Shown piece by piece: positions 59,431-64,000 of a stretch of DNA of 64,000 bases. Numbering within the stretch: the stretch's first letter is position 1; each line of letters begins with the position of its first letter. The translations under genes were made by a program, and so were the position numbers. The notes beneath the pieces are model-generated. The model worked only from the letters and a program-made list of their open reading frames with translations. It was not told the origin of the DNA and did not search any database. Source of the stretch: Thalassotalea agarivorans (GTDB lineage Bacteria; Pseudomonadota; Gammaproteobacteria; Enterobacterales; Alteromonadaceae); assembly GCF_030295955.1 (NCBI RefSeq), contig NZ_AP027363.1:2767046-2831045 (forward strand), given 5' to 3'.

Positions 59431-60965
59431 AGACCAAAACGTTTTATTTTTTCTAAAAGCTCGCGATGTTTAGGCAGTCTGTCTAACGCTGTCTGACAAT
59501 GTTGCTCTAATTGCTGAAAATACGCCTTAGCGTGTTCTTCTTGCCCCGCTTTGTATGCCAAGTGAGTCGCGTCAGTGTCAAAGTGCATGCCATAAAGCAC
59601 ATAAAGGTAATTTTCTTTATTGAAGACAGAAAATTTATTCTCAAAGTCATACGCATGTGGGGGCTGCAACGCCCATCGTTCCAGCTTTTGTTGTAATGAT
59701 AATGGAATAGAAGCTAATGAACGATTGTCACGCCAGAAAGGCGTATCGTCTCGCTTGCTAATACAGTAATGCAATTTAATAAAATCTATAACATGCAACC
59801 AACTGGCTTTGACGCGCTCATTAAAACAATCAGCCATTAGTGGCATTTGTTCTTTAAAGGTAGGAAACTGCTCTGCTAACATTCGGGCTGTAGCATCAAA
59901 GACTAAAAGGCCTGTAGCCTCCAGCGGTTCAACAAACCCCTGAGAAAGACCTATTGCCGCACAGTTTTTGAACCAAAACTTTTCTCGATAACCAATATTC
60001 ATGTCGATAAAGCGAGCACCTTCGACTAAAGCGTCATCACCTAGGTATTGTGCTAGCGTGTATTTAGCTTGTTCGTCACTACAGTATTTAGATGAAAAGA
60101 CATAACCAGTGCCTCGCCTCGTCGTTAGTCCAATATCCCAAATCCAGCCTGCATCTTGAGCCGATGCAATGGTGTAGGAGGGAATTTCATCTGATGGCGC
60201 AACGTAAGGCACCTGAACAGCAAGCGCTCTATCGGCAAAAAGGACGTCACTTTGATCAATGAAGCTAACATCAAGCGTTTTACCCAACAGCAAACTTTGA
60301 AAGCCAGTACAATCGACAAAAAAATCACCAGAAATGGCACCTAATTCTTTAGTGATAATCGCAGAGATATCACCTAAAGGCGCTGTTTCAACCTGCTCAA
60401 CCGTCGCCTTTACATGCTTTACGCCCATGTCGGTCGCATGCTTAGTCAGTAATTTTGCAAACTTTGCGGCATCAAGATGGTAGGCGTAAGAAACCGCACC
60501 CTGATATTCCGGCGTAGTGATGAGTTTTGGCGCCAAGTTGTTGTCGCACACTCTCCCCTGAATAGAAACCGCATCAACAAAGCTTTGATGGGTGTTACTA
60601 TTTAGCCAATACAATGTTGAATCAATGTCGGCTGGCGCAGGATAATCAAAAATATGATGATAACTATGCTCGCCTTTATCGGCTGGATTGTGCTCCCAAT
60701 TTACAAACTTAATACCTTGTTTAAATGTGGCATCACATTGTTGCAGAAAATCGGTTTCTGATATGCCAAGGTACTGCAACGATTGACGCATCATAGGCAC
60801 AGTCCCTTCGCCAACACCTACCGTTGGAATATTGGGCGATTCGACTAACGTAATCGTTACATCAGTATTTGAACTTGGTTGGAGTTGTTTGGCTAAATGA
60901 TTCGCCGTAAGCCAGCCGGCAGTACCGCCACCGACGATGACAATATGACGTATTTTCTCAGACAT
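59418..60965 (-). CDS. Tryptophan halogenase-like flavoprotein
   Basis: This 515-residue protein belongs to the flavin-dependent tryptophan halogenase family. The FAD loop is GGGTAGWLTANHLA; GVGEGTVP follows, and FKQGIKFVNW (residues 81-90) contains lysines at the position of the catalytic Lys79 of PrnA and RebH. EPLEATG carries the conserved glutamate. The WxWxIP motif is changed to WIWDIG (274-279), so halogenation is uncertain. Such proteins recur beside SapC and TonB receptors in marine polysaccharide loci; their reaction is not established. It lies 29 bases after sapC. Confidence 0.85.
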   Translation of the reverse strand: MSEKIRHIVIVGGGTAGWLTANHLAKQLQPSSNTDVTITLVESPNIPTVGVGEGTVPMMRQSLQYLGISETDFLQQCDATFKQGIKFVNWEHNPADKGEHSYHHIFDYPAPADIDSTLYWLNSNTHQSFVDAVSIQGRVCDNNLAPKLITTPEYQGAVSYAYHLDAAKFAKLLTKHATDMGVKHVKATVEQVETAPLGDISAIITKELGAISGDFFVDCTGFQSLLLGKTLDVSFIDQSDVLFADRALAVQVPYVAPSDEIPSYTIASAQDAGWIWDIGLTTRRGTGYVFSSKYCSDEQAKYTLAQYLGDDALVEGARFIDMNIGYREKFWFKNCAAIGLSQGFVEPLEATGLLVFDATARMLAEQFPTFKEQMPLMADCFNERVKASWLHVIDFIKLHYCISKRDDTPFWRDNRSLASIPLSLQQKLERWALQPPHAYDFENKFSVFNKENYLYVLYGMHFDTDATHLAYKAGQEEHAKAYFQQLEQHCQTALDRLPKHRELLEKIKRFGLQKV

Positions 60966-60994
60966 AATGTCGACCTTACTCCAACCTAATTGAC

Positions 60995-61696
60995 CTAGTT
61001 ACTTGCTTTTAAGCGAGCAACATTTTTTAGCTGATGAAGCGAACCAAGATGATGATAAATTAAGGCGATAAAACCTTTTTCACGCAACGTCAGATAATCT
61101 TCATCTGAAAGCTGAGCAAGCGCTTTTTCGTCAACTAAATAGACTCCTTCAATAAGGATTTTGTCACCACTAAAGTTAAGTGTCAGTTGTTGCTCTTTTA
61201 ACAGGCCCATATCAGACAACATTTTAACAAAAGCCGTTGTTACCTGTGCATTTTCAAAATAGCGACCGAGTGCATTCTTGCGTTGCGTTAAATACTCACT
61301 TTCGTTACCAACATCATCAAATAGACCTTCACCTTCAGTCTTGTTAACCAAAGGGCTTTCTTCGTTGATCAACAACTGCAATTGCGTTTCGTCAGACACA
61401 GAAGGCATTAGCGCAAAAGGCTGGTGAGTTAAAATACTCGGAATATAATGACCACGCCATTTTTCATCTTGATAAAATACATTTTCTTTCTGGTTTAAGC
61501 CCAGCAATGCTACCGCTTGAAATGCACCAGTTTCTGCATTCTTCACAAACACTACTGGCATCTCCGAACCCGCTGTCGCGAATTCATGCGCCGCTACTGG
61601 CACAATTTGTTGTGTTTCAAGCCCAGGAAAAGAAGTGATTGGTTTTACTTTAAGTTCACTATGAAGCTCAAAATTGAGTGGTTTGAAAGAAGACAT
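60995..61696 (-). CDS. SapC family protein
   Basis: This 233-residue protein matches SapC (PF07277) in its N-terminal FPGLETQQIVPVAAHEF and in the central DEKWRGHYIPSILTHQPFAL segment. SapC was named from a Campylobacter surface-layer locus; in marine bacteria it is found with TonB receptors and tryptophan-halogenase-like proteins, function unknown. It lies between the TonB receptor and the halogenase on the same strand. Confidence 0.88.
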   Translation of the reverse strand: MSSFKPLNFELHSELKVKPITSFPGLETQQIVPVAAHEFATAGSEMPVVFVKNAETGAFQAVALLGLNQKENVFYQDEKWRGHYIPSILTHQPFALMPSVSDETQLQLLINEESPLVNKTEGEGLFDDVGNESEYLTQRKNALGRYFENAQVTTAFVKMLSDMGLLKEQQLTLNFSGDKILIEGVYLVDEKALAQLSDEDYLTLREKGFIALIYHHLGSLHQLKNVARLKASN

Positions 61697-61744
61697 GTTA
61701 CACCTAGAAAAGTCATTAAAATTTTAGAAGTTAAATTTAGCGAC

Positions 61745-61772
61745 AAAAAAGGGGAGTTACAACTCCCCTTTT
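61745..61772 (-). terminator. Terminator between the TonB receptor gene and sapC
   Basis: On the minus strand the stem AAAAGGGGAGTT / AACTCCCCTTTT with a short loop is followed by extra T. It lies about 20 bases after the receptor stop and would make receptor mRNA more abundant than the downstream sapC-halogenase message. Confidence 0.82.
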
Positions 61773-61789
61773 GTTACTTTTCGCTAATT

Positions 61790-64000
61790 TTAGAAGCGAA
61801 CCGCTACACCAGCAACAACACGTGTTGCCATTTCATATTGGTATAGTGGGAAGCCGTCAGCAAAGCCACTTGCATTTGTTTGGAACGCATTGTTACCAAA
61901 TTGCAATGAGTCTTCACCTGTCGCATTGATTACGTCAAGTGACAAATCAATGTTCTCAGTTACGTGGTATACACCGCTGATATCAAGTGTACCGAAACCA
62001 TCGTGTAAACGGTTACCGTATGCACCTTCTTCACGTAACATGTATTCGCTACGGTAGTTGTATGAAACGCGTACTGAGAAATCATCGTTTTCATAGTAAC
62101 CCGTCGCATTGAATACGTGATCTGAACTGTCACTTAAGAACGGGTTCATATCTGTAAACGTATCAGAATCAGTCGACGTATCAGTGTATGTATAGTTAGC
62201 TAACAAACCGAAACCGTTGCTGAAATCTTGTTGGTATTGAAGTTCTAAACCAGAAACATCACCTTTTTTCGAGTTTTGCTTCTCTTGAACTGTCCAACCG
62301 TTTGCGATTTCATCAGGGCGCATGTTTGCTGTGTCGTAACTACCATTTGGTAAGTCTTCTGTCGCAACATTGTATGTCTCAGCAATGCTGATGAAGTTTT
62401 CTACTTGCTTCATAAATACTGTTGCAGAAAGTAGAGAACTCTCGTTGAAGTACCACTCAACACCAATTTCAAACTGGTTTGCTAAGAACGGATCCAAATC
62501 AACGTTACCCATGATCCAGAATTGGTTATCTGGTACATCATCGTTTGCACCAACCGCACTTGGGTTAGTATACATATCGTTATACTGAGGACGTGCCATT
62601 ACACGCGCAGCAGCTGCACGAAGAACAACTTCATCAGTTAGGTCATACGCTAATGTGAAACTTGGAAGAATTTCGCTGTAGTCACCTTCTGCTTCTGTTT
62701 TATTACCGTCTAAGTAATATGTAGATGTTGCATCAGTTTGTACGTAACGAACACCAAAGTTACCGCGGAAGTTTTCACCACCGTAGTTAGCCATTACGTA
62801 TAGCGCAGTGTTGGTTTCATCAATTTCACTGTAAGCACCAAGCTCTTCAGTTTCACCAACGATACTTGCTTTCGCCCATGCTTTGATTGCATCTACGTCA
62901 AATTTTGAAATTTGGTAGTCGCCGTAGCCTACATCAATTGTACCAACACGTAGGTCAGCTGTAGAAATACGGTTATTAAAACCAGCTTCTTGATCTAAGT
63001 ACATTTGACGAGAAGTTGTGTTGTGTTGACCAACACGAGCACCCATCTTAACGCTTGAGATAAAGTCCATATCTAGTGGAAGCTCTAAATCAATTTGTGC
63101 GTAAGTTTCTTCGTCAGTTTTCGGTGTTTTGTTGAATGCAGTACCAGTACCCATTAGTAATGAACCTGGGTCATAGTCAGCCATAGATTGGCCGCCGATA
63201 CCATTTGGTAATGACCAAGTTAACTCGTCACCAGTAAAGTCATATGTGCCGTCTACGATAGGTGTGTTTACACCGTCATCAACAACCATTTCAAAGTCAG
63301 TACCACCTGTTGATGTTGTTCTACCGATTTGAACATCTAAAGTGAAGCTATCAGCTTCATATGTTGTTACTAAATCGATAACATCAGAATTCATTGTCGC
63401 TTCACGAGGACGCGCTTGATAGTAACCTGTTGCTAGTTGACCTTGAACAGCTGTACCACGAGGGTTTACACAATTACCACCTAAACATGCATCTGGTGTA
63501 TTACCTGACCAAGATGTATCACCTTGCGTTAACCATAATGCGTAGTTTGTATTGTCCGCTTCCATTTTCATGTCTAGCGCATTAAATACAAAAGAAAGGT
63601 TTTCAGTCGGTGCGTATTCTAAAGCTACAGTTAAAGCGCTACGCTTACGATCTTGTTCGAATGCAACCGGACCTGCACCCCATTCCCAGAATGCTTCGTT
63701 ACCTTGACGCTGAAGAGCACGCTCTTGTGCTACAGCTGATACTAAAACACCAAAGTTTTCTGCATCGTTTTTCCAGCTATACATACCTGAAAGTTGAGGT
63801 GATACTTCACCTGAATCGTCAGAATGTTCGCCTTCTAATGAAGCGTAAACAGTATTGGCGTCTAACTCTAGCGGAGTGCGCGTGTTTACAATTACAGTAC
63901 CACCAACACCACCTTCAATTAGGTCAGCTTGAGCAGACTTGTAAACTTCTAAGTCACCAACAAGTTCAGATGGAAGCAACTCATAGTTAAAACTACGCTT
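61790..64000 (-). CDS. TonB-dependent receptor (3' part)
   Basis: The frame is open through the right edge, so the signal peptide and part of the plug are missing; about 736 residues remain. The plug domain end reads LLPSELVGDLEVYKSAQADL and EGGVGGTVIVNTRTPLEL, as in the oligosaccharide-type receptor class of Alteromonadales. The rest is a 22-strand-type barrel ending in AGVAVRF with a terminal Phe. Receptors of this class next to nag genes import chitooligosaccharides. Substrate is inferred from context only. Confidence 0.93.
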   Translation of the reverse strand, partial: KRSFNYELLPSELVGDLEVYKSAQADLIEGGVGGTVIVNTRTPLELDANTVYASLEGEHSDDSGEVSPQLSGMYSWKNDAENFGVLVSAVAQERALQRQGNEAFWEWGAGPVAFEQDRKRSALTVALEYAPTENLSFVFNALDMKMEADNTNYALWLTQGDTSWSGNTPDACLGGNCVNPRGTAVQGQLATGYYQARPREATMNSDVIDLVTTYEADSFTLDVQIGRTTSTGGTDFEMVVDDGVNTPIVDGTYDFTGDELTWSLPNGIGGQSMADYDPGSLLMGTGTAFNKTPKTDEETYAQIDLELPLDMDFISSVKMGARVGQHNTTSRQMYLDQEAGFNNRISTADLRVGTIDVGYGDYQISKFDVDAIKAWAKASIVGETEELGAYSEIDETNTALYVMANYGGENFRGNFGVRYVQTDATSTYYLDGNKTEAEGDYSEILPSFTLAYDLTDEVVLRAAAARVMARPQYNDMYTNPSAVGANDDVPDNQFWIMGNVDLDPFLANQFEIGVEWYFNESSLLSATVFMKQVENFISIAETYNVATEDLPNGSYDTANMRPDEIANGWTVQEKQNSKKGDVSGLELQYQQDFSNGFGLLANYTYTDTSTDSDTFTDMNPFLSDSSDHVFNATGYYENDDFSVRVSYNYRSEYMLREEGAYGNRLHDGFGTLDISGVYHVTENIDLSLDVINATGEDSLQFGNNAFQTNASGFADGFPLYQYEMATRVVAGVAVRF

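Noticed and set aside
63610-63990. 126-codon plus-strand ORF near the right edge
   Set aside because: It lies antisense to the TonB receptor and its composition is leucine/histidine-rich noise with no domain.

Overview
This window is chromosomal DNA of a marine gammaproteobacterium, most likely an Alteromonadales member of the Colwellia/Thalassotalea/Alteromonas type. That is an inference from gene content: an Alteromonadales-type nag locus (NagP, NagB-II, BadF-type NagK, TonB receptor, SapC, tryptophan-halogenase-like protein), a TIGR03545/TIGR03546 pair, a DUF3545 gene, and E. coli-like housekeeping synteny with moderate-to-low GC. No rRNA, tRNA, CRISPR array, prophage or recognisable defence island was found.

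Layout. 1-2.5 kb: cytochrome c maturation ccmABCDE (ccmA cut by the window edge), closed by a terminator. 2.6-4.0 kb: DUF3943 membrane protein and a 30-bp palindrome. 4.1-9.6 kb: dsbC-recJ-prfB-lysS on the minus strand, with the RF2 programmed frameshift intact. 9.8-16.1 kb: fldB, srmB, aqpZ, a TIGR03545/03546 pair, yaaA and a DUF3545 gene. 16.1-17.5 kb: a complete IS4-group insertion sequence that split the terminator between the DUF3545 gene and parC. 17.6-27.4 kb: minus-strand array nudF-yqiB-cpdA-yqiA-parE-(two TPR-GGDEF genes)-parC. 27.6-37.7 kb: tolC, hldE, an LpxL-like acyltransferase, glnE, a DUF350 protein, ygiF, ygiM.

37.7-41.5 kb: two glycosyltransferase-like genes and a Wzi-like outer-membrane protein, probably for surface polysaccharide. 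41.5-46.4 kb: leuABCD preceded by a leucine-rich leader peptide and attenuator. 46.5-49.9 kb: an ExeA/GspA ATPase fused to a GspB-type C-terminal domain, cca, and a small membrane protein. The E. coli-like order ygiM-cca is interrupted by the polysaccharide, leu and gspAB genes.

50.1-64 kb: a DUF2375-like gene, then an N-acetylglucosamine/chitin-oligosaccharide utilisation locus. NagP imports GlcNAc, NagK phosphorylates it, NagA deacetylates it, NagB-II deaminates it, and a GH20 lipoprotein releases GlcNAc from chitooligosaccharides. A TonB-dependent receptor (cut by the right edge), SapC, a tryptophan-halogenase-like flavoprotein and a TPR-sulfotransferase complete the locus. Palindromes with a TGACA-N4-TGTCA core lie at both control regions and look like operators of one repressor, whose gene is not in the window. 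The halogenase/SapC/sulfotransferase/receptor module has no assigned biochemical role and is the best candidate here for undescribed biology.
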